The notes: generated by a model from the letters alone, not told the origin. A stretch of 64,000 nucleotides of DNA from Formosa sp. L2A11 (GCF_009796865.1 NZ_CP047028.1:2604001-2668000), one strand, 5' to 3'. Shown: positions 35,487 to 45,097, counted from the first letter of the stretch. A program made the numbers and translations.

Positions 35487-36847
35487 TAATAACTGTTTTT
35501 ATCTGTTGATGATTTTGATGCTCCTGCTGGTTGATAAAAGTTAGGAGGGAAGCTGTTAATTTGTCTCCATAATTCATACCAAATTGGCACATTATCTAAT
35601 AACGCAATAGTTTGTGCTCCAGAACCTACACGTATGGCTTCTGGCCAATCTACATCATTTTCATCTGGACTAACTAATACACGATACATTCCGTTTGCAC
35701 TTATAAAGTTCTCTATTGCTATAATTTTAGCACCATAAGTACCGTAAGATGCATTTGGCCATCCGCTAAATACAATTGCAGGCCATCCGTCAAACTGAAC
35801 ACGAACTGTTTCGCCTTTATGTAACAAAGGTAAATCTATAGGACGCACGTACATTTCTACAGCTAGTTCGTAGCTTGCAGGCATAATATTTACCAATTGT
35901 TCGCCTTCTTTAAGTGTTTCTCCAACTCCAGCTTTTAAAGCTTTATTAATGTAACCATCTAGAGGAGCCGTAATGTATAATAAACTACTACGTTTAGTAT
36001 AACTCGCTAAACTACTTTGTAATTTAGACACTTCAACCTCTGCATTATAACCAATAGATTGCGCGGTATACAGATCGCTTTCAGATTTTGAAAACTTATC
36101 ATTATAGGTGGCACTAATAGTTGAAATGGCTAACTCACTATTAATAACTTGATTTTTAGTGCTTAGAAATTTGTTTTGCAAAGACATTAATTTCGCTTGT
36201 GTGTCTTGGAGTTTTGCATATTTTTCTTCGACATCTTTAACCGCCTTTAAACCTTCTTTTTGAAGTGTTATAGTACGTTCGTATTGTGTTTTAGCAATAT
36301 CTGTATTAATCTTAGCCGCTTCCAAATCCATACTGTCTGTGGTTACTTTTAGTCGGGCTTGAATTAATTTATTCTTTGCTTGTTCTAATTTTAAACGTCG
36401 TTCTTGTTTTAAAGCCGAAATTTGATTTTTTAAAGCATTTACTTTGTTTTTATAAGCCTCTACAGACGATGTTTTTGCTGTAATTTGGTTTCCTGTACGT
36501 TCTGTTAATTGTGTGTCAAAATACTCACTTTTAACTTCTGAAATACGAAGTATGGTATCTCCTTTTTTTACAAAATCTCCTTCTTGTACAAACCATTCTT
36601 CTATACGACCTGGAATTTGAGATTGTAAGGTTTGTGGGCGTTGTCCTGGTTTTATTGTGGTAACAGTACCTGAACTAGATATGTTTTGTGTCCATGGCAA
36701 TAACATGATAAACCCAATGATTATAAAAAATACTAAAAGCAGCTTTTTTAATACTCTATGGTATTGTATGTCAAATATATACTGACCAGACTTGAATTTC
36801 TTCATGTCGATCTGTTCTGAAATGTGATTATGAGAAATGTTTAACAT
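35486..36847 (-). CDS. HlyD-family membrane-fusion protein
   Basis: A 453-residue adaptor with one N-terminal transmembrane helix (about 33-50, LLLVFFIIIGFIMLLPW), lipoyl halves IPGRIEEWFVQEGDFVKKGD and LDGYINKALKAGVGETLKEG, and a very long coiled coil between them (about 115-290), longer than in MacA. The C-terminal beta-barrel domain has VRVQFDGWPAIVFSGWPNAS. It follows the ABC exporter gene by 6 bp and overlaps tolC by 1 bp. Together they form a tripartite export system of the HlyB/HlyD/TolC layout. Confidence 0.92.
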   Translation of the reverse strand: MLNISHNHISEQIDMKKFKSGQYIFDIQYHRVLKKLLLVFFIIIGFIMLLPWTQNISSSGTVTTIKPGQRPQTLQSQIPGRIEEWFVQEGDFVKKGDTILRISEVKSEYFDTQLTERTGNQITAKTSSVEAYKNKVNALKNQISALKQERRLKLEQAKNKLIQARLKVTTDSMDLEAAKINTDIAKTQYERTITLQKEGLKAVKDVEEKYAKLQDTQAKLMSLQNKFLSTKNQVINSELAISTISATYNDKFSKSESDLYTAQSIGYNAEVEVSKLQSSLASYTKRSSLLYITAPLDGYINKALKAGVGETLKEGEQLVNIMPASYELAVEMYVRPIDLPLLHKGETVRVQFDGWPAIVFSGWPNASYGTYGAKIIAIENFISANGMYRVLVSPDENDVDWPEAIRVGSGAQTIALLDNVPIWYELWRQINSFPPNFYQPAGASKSSTDKNSY

Positions 36848-36853
36848 GTGCTA

Positions 36854-38518
36854 TTAGAATTCGTTGATTATATTTCCATTTTTAAGTGTAATTTGTTTAT
36901 TACACGTATCCTTCCAATGTTCGCTATTACTAACTATTATTAAGCTCCAAGGTCTTTCAGGATCTGTAAGTAGTTTAATAATACGCTCTGCTTCATCTTT
37001 TGGAAAATGATCTAATGGATCTTCAAATATTAATATTTTAGGTTGCTTTACTAATGCTCTTGCAATAAGTATTTTGCGTATTACAGTGTATGGTACTTGT
37101 TTTCCTTCTGGTTTTAAAATAGTACTTAAACCTTTGGGCTGTTGTTTTAAGAAATCTGTTAAACGGAGTTCTTCAAAAACCTTATATATGGTTTCGTTAT
37201 CTATGTTTGGATTTCCAAAGGTGACGTTTTCTTTTATGGTACCTTCAAAAGGAAATTCGTCAGACAAGGATAATCCTAAATGTGCGCGATATTCATTTAA
37301 AAATAAACTTTCAATAGATAAATTATTTATATAAATATGTCCGTTAGTAGGTTCTAAAATACCAGATATAAGCTGAATTAAACTCGATTTCCCTGAACCA
37401 CTTTCACCTTTAATCCAGATGCGATCTTTCTGATTAATTGTAAAAGATAAATTGTTTAATATGGGCTTGTTTTGTTCTGGTAATTTATAAGAAACATTAG
37501 ACAATTCTATAGTTAATTCAGCATCTTGATCTATAGATTCACCTTTTTGTGCTTCTAAAGGCTTGTCTACAACCTGACCTAATTTTTCGATAGAAGTTAA
37601 CACATCGTAAAAAGATTCTAAACCTAAAAGTAGTTTTTCAACAGAATTAATAATCAATAAAATTACAATCTCTGCAGCTACAAATTGTCCAATATTCATA
37701 CGTTGGTCTAATACTAAAAGTCCACCAATTACTAATAAACCAGCAGTAACTAGAACTTTAAAGCTTATCATTTGTATAAACTGTAGCATTAAAATTTTAA
37801 AGTGATTCTCTCTCGCTTCTAAATAATTGTTTACTAAGGTGTCACTTTTTTCCATTGATAAATTGGTACGTCCAGAAAGTTTAAAACTAATAACAGTACG
37901 TGAAATTTCTTGTAACCAGTGGGCTACACTATACTTATATTTAGATTCTACCAAACTTGTGTCTAGTCCGGGTTGCGCGGTGTACTTAAATACAACATAA
38001 ATAAGAACTAAAAGTAACAGACCAAATACCATAAAAAAGGCATGATAAAAAGAAAGCAGCACTAAAGCCAATATAATTTGTAATAGGGCAGAAGGGACAT
38101 CTATTAGAATTTTAGATAATCCTTTTTGAATGGTTAACGTATCGAAAAAGCGATTTGCTAATTCGGGTAAGTAATAATTACGTAGTTCACTCATTTTAAT
38201 CTTAGGAAATCTGTAACTTAAATCGAAAGATGCTCTAGTGAAAATACGTTGCTGTATGGTTTCAATAATACGCATTTGCATTAATCTTAAAGCTCCCGAA
38301 AAAGCAACTCCAGCAGTTACCAATATAATTAATACATATAGAGAGGCAGATGTTTGTGCACCTTGTAATAAGTTAATAATGGCCTGAATTCCTAGCGGTA
38401 ATGACAGACCTACAATACCTTCAAAAACAGCATAATATCCGATTTGATAAATATCTTTGCGTTCTAATTTTAGAAGACCTAAAAAACGCCTCCATGGCGT
38501 TAACTCTTTAATTTTCAT
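36854..38518 (-). CDS. ABC exporter subunit (permease-ATPase fusion) with degenerate nucleotide-binding domain
   Basis: A 554-residue protein with six transmembrane helices (about 25-310) and a C-terminal nucleotide-binding domain. Walker A is kept (GESGSGKSS, 371-379). The signature LSGGQ is replaced around 470-478 by PEGKQVPYT, Walker B is followed by Glu-Asp instead of Asp-Glu (LIFEDPLDHF, 496-505), the Q-loop lacks Gln, and the H-loop His is missing (VSNSEHW). No peptidase domain is present. The TetR gene upstream overlaps its start by 11 bp. As a homodimer it would be predicted to hydrolyse ATP poorly. Confidence 0.9.
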   Translation of the reverse strand: MKIKELTPWRRFLGLLKLERKDIYQIGYYAVFEGIVGLSLPLGIQAIINLLQGAQTSASLYVLIILVTAGVAFSGALRLMQMRIIETIQQRIFTRASFDLSYRFPKIKMSELRNYYLPELANRFFDTLTIQKGLSKILIDVPSALLQIILALVLLSFYHAFFMVFGLLLLVLIYVVFKYTAQPGLDTSLVESKYKYSVAHWLQEISRTVISFKLSGRTNLSMEKSDTLVNNYLEARENHFKILMLQFIQMISFKVLVTAGLLVIGGLLVLDQRMNIGQFVAAEIVILLIINSVEKLLLGLESFYDVLTSIEKLGQVVDKPLEAQKGESIDQDAELTIELSNVSYKLPEQNKPILNNLSFTINQKDRIWIKGESGSGKSSLIQLISGILEPTNGHIYINNLSIESLFLNEYRAHLGLSLSDEFPFEGTIKENVTFGNPNIDNETIYKVFEELRLTDFLKQQPKGLSTILKPEGKQVPYTVIRKILIARALVKQPKILIFEDPLDHFPKDEAERIIKLLTDPERPWSLIIVSNSEHWKDTCNKQITLKNGNIINEF

Positions 38519-39188
38519 TAACTAATGTTTTTAGTGTTAAATCGATATAGAAATCGGAAGGTGAATGTGTCTTATTACAATTTGTAATAGATTTGAAATG
38601 ATTTTTTATAAAATGTTGATGCAAAGCACCTTCTACAATGGTACTTGCAAGACTTAATGGAAAAGGATATTTTGTATTGTACTCTGATATAATTCCTGAT
38701 AACCGATGAATAACACGTTTGTAAGGCATAAATGCGCCTTCCTTATTGTCTGAATCTACATTTTTTGTTAAATACGATTTAGAGTTTTCATGAATTATTA
38801 TTTCATTTAAATAAACTTCATCAATATGGCCATATTTATGGTCTAGTTCTGCTGTTCTGCTTACCACATGAATCGCTGTTTTTAACTTGTCTTTAGTGTC
38901 GTTATTGCTATAGGTTTCAATGATAAGCTGACATTCTATCCAACTCCAATACCAAGAGGTTAAGTAAACTAATAATTTGTGTTTACTTTCAAAATAACGA
39001 TAAATCGAACTCTCATTCGATTGTATCACTTCGCCTAGTTTTTTGAAATTAAAATCTTCAAAACCATGTTCTTTAATTAATACAATACTGCTTTCTATAA
39101 TGCGTTTTCCTAAAGCGGAAGATTCTGGGTCTTTTAGATAAATACCCGTAGGAATCTCGATTTTAAAGGTTGAAAGTAAATCAATCAT
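38508..39188 (-). CDS. TetR-family transcriptional repressor of the export operon
   Basis: A 226-residue regulator from the ATG at 39186-39188 (MIDLLSTFKIEIPTG); a longer TTG-started frame would overlap the promoter and is unlikely. The N-terminal helix-turn-helix is IIESSIVLIKEHGFEDFNFKKLGEVIQSNESSIYRYFESKHKLL in two adjoining pieces (about 30-75), a clear TetR pattern. The C-terminal ligand-binding domain is not assignable. It is the first gene of the ABC/HlyD/TolC operon, and an 11-bp-arm palindrome brackets its -7 element, which implies autorepression of the whole operon. Confidence 0.88.
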   Translation of the reverse strand: MIDLLSTFKIEIPTGIYLKDPESSALGKRIIESSIVLIKEHGFEDFNFKKLGEVIQSNESSIYRYFESKHKLLVYLTSWYWSWIECQLIIETYSNNDTKDKLKTAIHVVSRTAELDHKYGHIDEVYLNEIIIHENSKSYLTKNVDSDNKEGAFMPYKRVIHRLSGIISEYNTKYPFPLSLASTIVEGALHQHFIKNHFKSITNCNKTHSPSDFYIDLTLKTLVNEN

Positions 39189-39189
39189 A

Positions 39190-39225
39190 AGTAATACTAT
39201 TTCTCGCAAAGTTAATAGTATTACT
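39190..39225 (-). promoter_or_regulatory. TetR operator palindrome bracketing the -7 element
   Basis: AGTAATACTAT (39190-39200) and ATAGTATTACT (39215-39225) are perfect inverted repeats separated by 14 nt. The spacer contains CAAAGTTA at 39207-39214, which on the minus strand is TAACTTTG, a perfect -7 element. Transcription would start at about 39200 and reach the TetR ATG about 12 nt later. Binding would block the promoter directly. Confidence 0.8.
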
Positions 39226-39363
39226 ATTATTTTAAAGTGTTTGACTATTAAATAAAAGTTAAAAAGAGTTAAGTGTATTGATTTTTAAGGGGTTAATAAT
39301 TATGTGTCGTACAAAATATCGAATTACTAAAATGTGCTTTTATAATTGATAATTATATAATTA

Positions 39364-39394
39364 AAAACGCCCTAACCGTAATGATTAGAGCGTT
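39364..39394 (-). terminator. Probable terminator of the aldehyde dehydrogenase gene
   Basis: AACGCCCTAA and TTAGAGCGTT pair with one mismatch around a short loop; AAAA on the left gives a U-run for the minus-strand transcript. Confidence 0.6.
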
Positions 39395-39419
39395 CTATAT
39401 TTTGAGTATTATTAAATAA

Positions 39420-40820
39420 TTATTTATTATTTGCTATAGTAATGGCTTTTATGTTTACAAATTCTTTTAATCCAAAACCTCCATGTTCTCTTCCATATCC
39501 GGAATCTTTTACTCCTCCAAAAGGCATTTCGGGGTTGGCTAAACCAAACGTGTTAATAAATACCATACCTGTATCGAAATATTTTTCGGCTAAAAGTGTA
39601 GCACGTTTAACATCTTTAGAGAATATTCCGCCTCCAAGACCAAAACAGCTATCGTTTGCAATACGCATAGCATCTTCATCGTCTTTTGCTTTTATTAAAG
39701 CAGCTACAGGACCAAAAAGTTCATCGTTGTAAGCTGGTTGTCCTGGTGTAACATCACTTAAAACAGTTGCAGGATAGTAATATCCTTTACCTTCTTTAGG
39801 TGCTCCACCACATAATATTTTGGCTCCTTTATTTACACTTTCGGTAACTTGTTCATGTAATTTATCTCGTAAATCTGCTCTGGCTATTGGTCCTAAATTG
39901 GTGTCTTTTGCTTTTGGATCGCCCAGTTTTAATTCGGACATGGCTTTTACAAATGCATCTTTAAAGCTGTCGTAAACCGCATCTACAGCTATAAAACGTT
40001 TGGCAGCAATACAGGTTTCTCCATTATTATAAATACGTCCTTTAACTGCTTCGGTAACAGCTAGCTCAATATCTGCATCTTTAAAAATTAAGTAAGCATC
40101 GTTACTTCCTAATTCCATAACCGTTTTTTTGAGTTGCTTACCTGCTTTTTCTCCAATAATTCTACCGGCTTCTGGGCTTCCTGTTAAGGTAACACCTCTG
40201 ACTAATTTATTTTCTATAATAGCATCAGATTGGTCGTGATTAATAATTAGTACTGTAAATAAACCATCTGGTAATCCTGCTGCCTTAAAAATAGATTCTA
40301 ACAGTTTTGCTGTTCCTGTTACATTAGATGCGTGTTTTAGTAATACACTATTTCCTGCCATTAAGTTCGTTATAGCGTAACGAATAACTTGGTAAGACGG
40401 ATAATTCCAAGGTTGTATTCCATAAATAATTCCAATAGGCGAATAGGTAATACGTCCTTTAGTGCCGTTAGCGAATTCGCGGTCTTCTGGTTTTAATACC
40501 GTTTCGGCTTGTTCTGCGGCATAATTACAAACTGCAGTACAAATGTCTATTTCTTGCTGACTTTGGGTGAGTAATTTTCCCATTTCATCAGTCATAAGTT
40601 CTGCTAATTCTGTTTTATAATGTTGTAATTCTTCACCAATAGATTTTATAATTTTTGCTCGTTTTTCAAAAGGTTGGTGTCTCCAATCTAAAAAGGCTTT
40701 TTGCGAAGCTTCTATCTTTTCGGTTACAGTATCATCCGTCATATATGTATATGTAGATAACGGTGTCCCGTCTGTTGGGTTAATTGTTTTAAACGTATCT
40801 TTTTGTGTTTCAGTCTCCAT
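39420..40820 (-). CDS. NAD(P)-dependent succinate-semialdehyde dehydrogenase-type aldehyde dehydrogenase
   Basis: A 466-residue aldehyde dehydrogenase. It shows IQPWNYPSYQVIR, the NAD-binding TLTGSPEAGRIIGEKAG, catalytic Glu in VMELGSNDAYLIF and catalytic Cys in NNGETCIAAKRFI. The closing motif EMPFGGVKDSGYGREHG is that of the GabD/Sad group. It probably oxidises succinate semialdehyde to succinate, the final step of GABA breakdown, although related aldehydes are possible. No GABA transaminase gene is nearby, so it is not in a gab operon. Confidence 0.9.
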   Translation of the reverse strand: METETQKDTFKTINPTDGTPLSTYTYMTDDTVTEKIEASQKAFLDWRHQPFEKRAKIIKSIGEELQHYKTELAELMTDEMGKLLTQSQQEIDICTAVCNYAAEQAETVLKPEDREFANGTKGRITYSPIGIIYGIQPWNYPSYQVIRYAITNLMAGNSVLLKHASNVTGTAKLLESIFKAAGLPDGLFTVLIINHDQSDAIIENKLVRGVTLTGSPEAGRIIGEKAGKQLKKTVMELGSNDAYLIFKDADIELAVTEAVKGRIYNNGETCIAAKRFIAVDAVYDSFKDAFVKAMSELKLGDPKAKDTNLGPIARADLRDKLHEQVTESVNKGAKILCGGAPKEGKGYYYPATVLSDVTPGQPAYNDELFGPVAALIKAKDDEDAMRIANDSCFGLGGGIFSKDVKRATLLAEKYFDTGMVFINTFGLANPEMPFGGVKDSGYGREHGGFGLKEFVNIKAITIANNK

Positions 40821-40896
40821 AATCTTTTCTTTTATCGTGTTATTTTGGCACCTTATTGTACCTTAACATTTGTAAAGATACCTCTGGATTTGGTGT

Positions 40897-40904
40897 TATC
40901 TTTG
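40897..40904 (+). promoter_or_regulatory. -7 element TATCTTTG
   Basis: A perfect TAnnTTTG on the plus strand, with a TTTG 24 nt upstream (40869-40872). It faces the small membrane-protein gene at 41047, about 140 nt away, so a long leader is implied if it is used. Confidence 0.4.
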
Positions 40905-41046
40905 CTCTATTATAACAGATATTGACGCTAATGCAAAAGCATGAGTTCAATTCAGAAATATTAATGTATATTACTTTTACAATTTCTATATGAATAGATT
41001 TTTATTCGTTTCAATAATAGAATATTTACCAAAAAAATAGAATATT

Positions 41047-41223
41047 ATGATGCACACCATGTATAGTTTACTCGCACAATTACCTTTAGGAACACCTAAT
41101 CCAGACAATAACACACCAATAGATTTTACAAGTCCTTTTGATGTTATTGTATTTATAATCTTACCTATTCTTATGATTATTTTTTATGTGATTTGGAGAA
41201 AGAATCAGAAAAATAATAAATAA
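41047..41223 (+). CDS. Small single-pass membrane protein
   Basis: A 58-residue ORF starting MMHTMYSLLAQLPLGTPNPD. A proline/asparagine-rich N-terminal segment is followed by one strongly hydrophobic helix (about 32-50, VIVFIILPILMIIFYVIW) and a basic tail RKNQKNNK, indicating an inner-membrane anchor with its C-terminus in the cytoplasm. It is short and easily missed, but the regular amphipathic layout and positive-inside tail argue that it is real. No function can be given. It sits between the dehydrogenase and the gene at 41330. Confidence 0.65.
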   Translation: MMHTMYSLLAQLPLGTPNPDNNTPIDFTSPFDVIVFIILPILMIIFYVIWRKNQKNNK

Positions 41224-41329
41224 ATTTAAAACTTTATTTACCTAATTCTATTAGTATTTTTGCTGTATATATTGAATTTTAAAAGTTGTTTTATAACTAT
41301 TAAAATCACAAGTAATTAAAGAATACACC

Positions 41330-42622
41330 ATGAGTTTTTTTGATACATTTTTTGAAAGTCAAGCAGAACACACGCACCATTTTCCCGAACCAACTAGCAA
41401 TGGTGAAGTTAAAATAGAAAACAATACATTGATTTGCCAAGATTTTAAAGATAAAGGCATGCGTAGTTGTGTTGTGAATCTGGACGACTTACAATATGTG
41501 TATATTAAAGTGATTGATGAAAACGATAAGTATCTGTTTCTTTTCGATCACCATCAAAATGATATTCCTCTTACTTATAAAGGTTTTGAAAAGGTGTACA
41601 CGCAATTATCTGAAACTTTTAATTTTAATGACGCTGTTTTTTTCGAAAATATGACTAAAACGGAACGTCTAAAAAAACAAATTTGGAGACGTAAATATCC
41701 TAAAACATATACCATTCTAGATACGAATTATAGCGATTATAACGAAGGTTTTGAAATTCAATCTCAACCAAAACAGTTTATATCTTGGGAGTCCACTTAT
41801 GATGAAATTAAGGATTACGAAAATATTTACTTTGAAAAATCGCCTTACGACCAAACACTCTTAAAATTTAAATATCCAATTCGTATTGGCAATGTTATTT
41901 TAACGACGCTTCAAGCTTATTTTGATAACACGAGAACAGATGTTCCTGTGCTACATTATTATTGTAATTGCTATAACGATTTAGGGAATGATGGTAGTTA
42001 TAATGATTTAAATAAGGTATTTACACAAGATTTAGTTCCCGATAAAGTGTTAAAAGGTTATGAAAGAGCAGATCAGAAAAATTGGTTCTTCGATTTGAAT
42101 AACATCAAACTATCTATGTGTTATACTTACGATTCTAATTGGCAGTTTGATGGTGGAAATACATCTATAACTATTAAAAATCAGCGAGAATATCCAGAAT
42201 TATTAATCGATGTCGTTTACGAAAAAGCTATTGTAATATCTGAAACCTTGTCTTTAGATGGCGATTTTAGTTGCCCTGAAGACTACATGAGAAATAGCAG
42301 AATAAAATACACGCCAAAAAGTATTACAGAGAAATTTAAAGCAGGCACTATTATATGGACAGATTCTGTGAATGAGAAAATAGGATTTGCCTCTAAAGGT
42401 TATGCTCAGGTTTTTGATTTAGCAGAAATAAAAGCCCTTAATATTCGTAATGTATTGCCAGCACGCGGAAGAGGTCGTGCAGATTTATTTGTAATAACGA
42501 CAGATGATACTTTTCATACTGTGTTATCCGGAACTTGTAAAGTTTTCGATAAATATGTAGATAATTTGAAGCAATTAAGCGGAAAAATCATCATGTTTGA
42601 GCCCGAATATTACGACTGTTAA
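41330..42622 (+). CDS. Uncharacterised soluble protein
   Basis: I do not recognise this 430-residue protein. It has no signal peptide or transmembrane helix and begins MSFFDTFFESQAEHTHHFPE. The first 80 residues look like a pleckstrin-like or PH-type small beta domain (VVNLDDLQYVYIKVIDENDKYLFLFDHHQ). The C-terminal 100 residues contain a similar strand-rich segment (LAEIKALNIRNVLPARGRG, then LFVITTDDTFHTVLSG), suggesting two related lobes. The middle is rich in aromatic residues and Asp/Asn. It is monocistronic. Its role is unknown; it is probably cytoplasmic. Confidence 0.78.
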   Translation: MSFFDTFFESQAEHTHHFPEPTSNGEVKIENNTLICQDFKDKGMRSCVVNLDDLQYVYIKVIDENDKYLFLFDHHQNDIPLTYKGFEKVYTQLSETFNFNDAVFFENMTKTERLKKQIWRRKYPKTYTILDTNYSDYNEGFEIQSQPKQFISWESTYDEIKDYENIYFEKSPYDQTLLKFKYPIRIGNVILTTLQAYFDNTRTDVPVLHYYCNCYNDLGNDGSYNDLNKVFTQDLVPDKVLKGYERADQKNWFFDLNNIKLSMCYTYDSNWQFDGGNTSITIKNQREYPELLIDVVYEKAIVISETLSLDGDFSCPEDYMRNSRIKYTPKSITEKFKAGTIIWTDSVNEKIGFASKGYAQVFDLAEIKALNIRNVLPARGRGRADLFVITTDDTFHTVLSGTCKVFDKYVDNLKQLSGKIIMFEPEYYDC

Positions 42623-42758
42623 TGCGCTGAAATTGAAATAATTTCTATGTTTTTGAATGAAAAAAGCAGATTTTTACATTGATTTTAAAATAAAATATTC
42701 ATTTTTGATTTTCAGAATACAAACCACTACATCGTATTCTATTTAAAAGACAAAGACC

Positions 42759-43229
42759 ATGTGCAAAGAAAAATTTATGAAAGAAGCTGTAGATGCAGCA
42801 CTACGAGGAATGAATAACAACGAAGGCGGACCATTTGGTTGCGTGGTTGTTAAAGATGGAAAAATTGTTGGACGCGGTAATAATAAAGTCACCTCGACTA
42901 ACGATCCTACAGCACATGCAGAAGTTACAGCCATTAGAGATGCATGCAAAAATCTAGATACATTTCAATTAGATGGTTGCGAAATTTATACTTCATGTGA
43001 GCCTTGTCCGATGTGTTTAGGTGCTATTTATTGGGCACGCCCAGATAAAGTGTACTACGGAAGCAATCAAGAAGATGCAGCAAATATTGGGTTCGACGAT
43101 GCTTTTATTTATAAAGAAATTCCGTTACCGTACGAGAAACGAAGTATTCCGTTTACGCAACTTGCCAGAGAAATTGCATTAGAGCCTTTTCAAGAGTGGA
43201 CTAAAAAAGTAGATAAAACAGCATATTAA
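42759..43229 (+). CDS. guaD: Guanine deaminase (cytidine-deaminase fold)
   Basis: A 156-residue zinc hydrolase, exactly the usual length of GuaD of the Bacillus type. The zinc and proton-shuttle residues are His53 and Glu55 in THAEVTAIR (HAE motif) and Cys83/Cys86 in PCPMC. The C-terminus ends FQEWTKKVDKTAY, matching the domain-swapped tail that distinguishes GuaD from tRNA adenosine deaminase. It converts guanine to xanthine for purine catabolism. It overlaps the convergent DUF2809 gene by 4 bp. Confidence 0.9.
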   Translation: MCKEKFMKEAVDAALRGMNNNEGGPFGCVVVKDGKIVGRGNNKVTSTNDPTAHAEVTAIRDACKNLDTFQLDGCEIYTSCEPCPMCLGAIYWARPDKVYYGSNQEDAANIGFDDAFIYKEIPLPYEKRSIPFTQLAREIALEPFQEWTKKVDKTAY

Positions 43230-43627
43230 ATAGTATTATTTTTAAGCCTCTTTAAAGGGAAATTTATTTTCTCTATTAGAATAAGATCAATTCTAATTAT
43301 AAAAAGCACGCCTAAAGTATAAGCTATTAAGTCGCCAAAACTAAATGTGCTTCCAAAAATTATACTAGCTATTCTATTTCCAGATAAACCTGTTAGTTCT
43401 AAAAAAGGAGTAAGTTGTAGTAATTCTACAAGAAAAGAAAATACTAAAACACCAAGTCCTAGTTTTATAGGTTCAATATTAAAAAAGGATTTTACTAAGA
43501 CGTAAACACCTATTACGGCTAAAAAATCGCCAAACGTATCACGGATAAATCCCGAGGTTTTGGCTATTAATAGTTCTGTACAGAGTAATAAAACAAATGC
43601 GATAAAGTATTTATAATTAAAGGACAT
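43226..43627 (-). CDS. DUF2809-family membrane protein
   Basis: A 133-residue protein with four hydrophobic helices. It contains the family hallmark TFGDLIAYTLGVLF-like C-terminal segment (FSFGDLIAYTLGVLFII), the FIRDTFGDFLAVIGVYVLV block and SFLVELLQLTPF. The family resembles VanZ-like small membrane proteins and has no known biochemical role. Its 3' end overlaps guaD by 4 bp on the opposite strand. Confidence 0.85.
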   Translation of the reverse strand: MSFNYKYFIAFVLLLCTELLIAKTSGFIRDTFGDFLAVIGVYVLVKSFFNIEPIKLGLGVLVFSFLVELLQLTPFLELTGLSGNRIASIIFGSTFSFGDLIAYTLGVLFIIRIDLILIEKINFPLKRLKNNTI

Positions 43628-43670
43628 AGATTAACTTTTAGTCGGTTCATAATTTAATTTTTAAAAATTT

Positions 43671-43709
43671 AAAAAAGTATCAAGCCTTATAAAGCTTGAT
43701 ACTTTTTTT
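43671..43709. terminator. Strong rho-independent terminator
   Basis: AAAAAAGTATCAAGC and GCTTGATACTTTTTT are perfect arms. It ends the minus-strand creD transcript, with A-rich and T-rich flanks allowing function in both directions. Confidence 0.88.
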
Positions 43710-43716
43710 GTAAATA

Positions 43717-45097
43717 TTATTCTCCGTTTTGCCAATCTATCTTTCTAGACGCATACATTACGGCCGCTAAAATTGCAAATAAACCAATACTACCAACTAA
43801 TAGCGCGTAGCTTTCTAATTGAATGATTACAAATATAAAAGTGTATAATATGGTTAGCGAAAGACCTATAAAAAGCGGGAATTTTATATTCTTTAAAATA
43901 GATTTAGAATAGAGTGTAATTAGTACAATAACAGATGTACCAGCAATGATATAGGCTTTTAAATAACTACTATGTTCGGATATAGAAATTAGCAAGGTGT
44001 AAAACATAGTTAATGCAATACCAATCATTAAATACTGAAACGGATGAATTTTAATTTTACTCATGGTTTGTATTAAAAAGAAGATTAAGAACGTTAATCC
44101 AATCACTAAAAACCCCATATTTCGCAGAGCGTTCACTTTTCTGATATTCATCTACAGGAATCATAAAATTAACACCAAAGGCATATGCTTTTAAATCAGG
44201 AAGACCATTAAAAGATTCTTGAGAAAAAGGACGATTTATATCTAACACTTTCCATTTGGCATTAAAACCATTGGTAGAAATTTTATCAGAATTCTGAGGC
44301 AAGTATTCCCCTAAAAAATTGGCTGTTTTCCAATCAGACTGAATATGTACATTGGTTTCTTTCCCAACAGGAATAAATCGTATTTGCTTACTTCCGTTTA
44401 TGTTAATATTTAAATTAAAAGGCACATCGTTTTCTATAGGTAAATCTGCTTCTTTTATAGATTTACTTTCTAATTTATGCAATTGCAAATCATCTAAATA
44501 ACTAGTGTTATCTTGTTGGTATTTAGAATGTAAAGCATATTTGTTTTTGTTAAATGTAATTTCAACCAAACTATTTACACCTTTTAAGTTAGAGGTTTTA
44601 ACAACCAATTTAGATTTATCCCATAAAATGTCTTCGTCTTTAATATCTTGTTCACTAAAATCGGGTTTAGTAAAACTACCAGTCACATCAATATTACTTT
44701 TATATACAGCAGTTTTATAAATACCACGTTGTTTTTCTTCTGGATTTATGGTTGATGTGATGTCTAATGTATTCGGAAAAAAGTAAGCATACTCTGTAGA
44801 TGTGTAACTTTCTTTTTTAGTTTTTTTAGTGGTTTCATTTAATATTTCTTTAATATGATGCACTCGGTAAGGCACCTTTAATATTGGGCCATATAATAAC
44901 ACTTCTTTTCCCCATTTCTGATTAATTTCATTAACAACCTCTTCCTGTCTGTCCATTCTTTCATGAATTAGACTTTTTATAAACGATAGCGGAATTAAGA
45001 GTATCATTGTTAAAATACCAACCATTAACATTCTTGCTGTAATCGAGTTTTTTACCCATTTTCCAAATCTACTAGGTTGTTGTTTTTGTGTTTCCAT
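43717..45097 (-). pseudogene. creD: CreD inner-membrane protein, split by a one-base insertion
   Basis: The upstream frame (44057-45097, 346 residues) has the N-terminal helix MLMVGILTMILLIPLSFI, WGKEVLLYGPILKVPY and a large periplasmic domain, ending VDEYQKSERSAKYG before reading nonsense. The second frame (43717-44151) continues GFLVIGLTFLIFFLIQTMSK and supplies the family's six C-terminal helices, ending SRKIDWQNGE. Deleting one base in the run of four C (plus strand, 44113-44116) restores an uninterrupted protein of about 459 residues. The lesion removes all C-terminal helices. A sequencing error in the homopolymer is also possible. Confidence 0.88.

Noticed and set aside
39189..39209. 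TTG start for the TetR gene
   Set aside because: It lies within the -7 element and operator; the ATG at 39188 is the credible start.
43717..44151. Separate small membrane-protein gene
   Set aside because: It is the C-terminal half of CreD, out of frame by one base.
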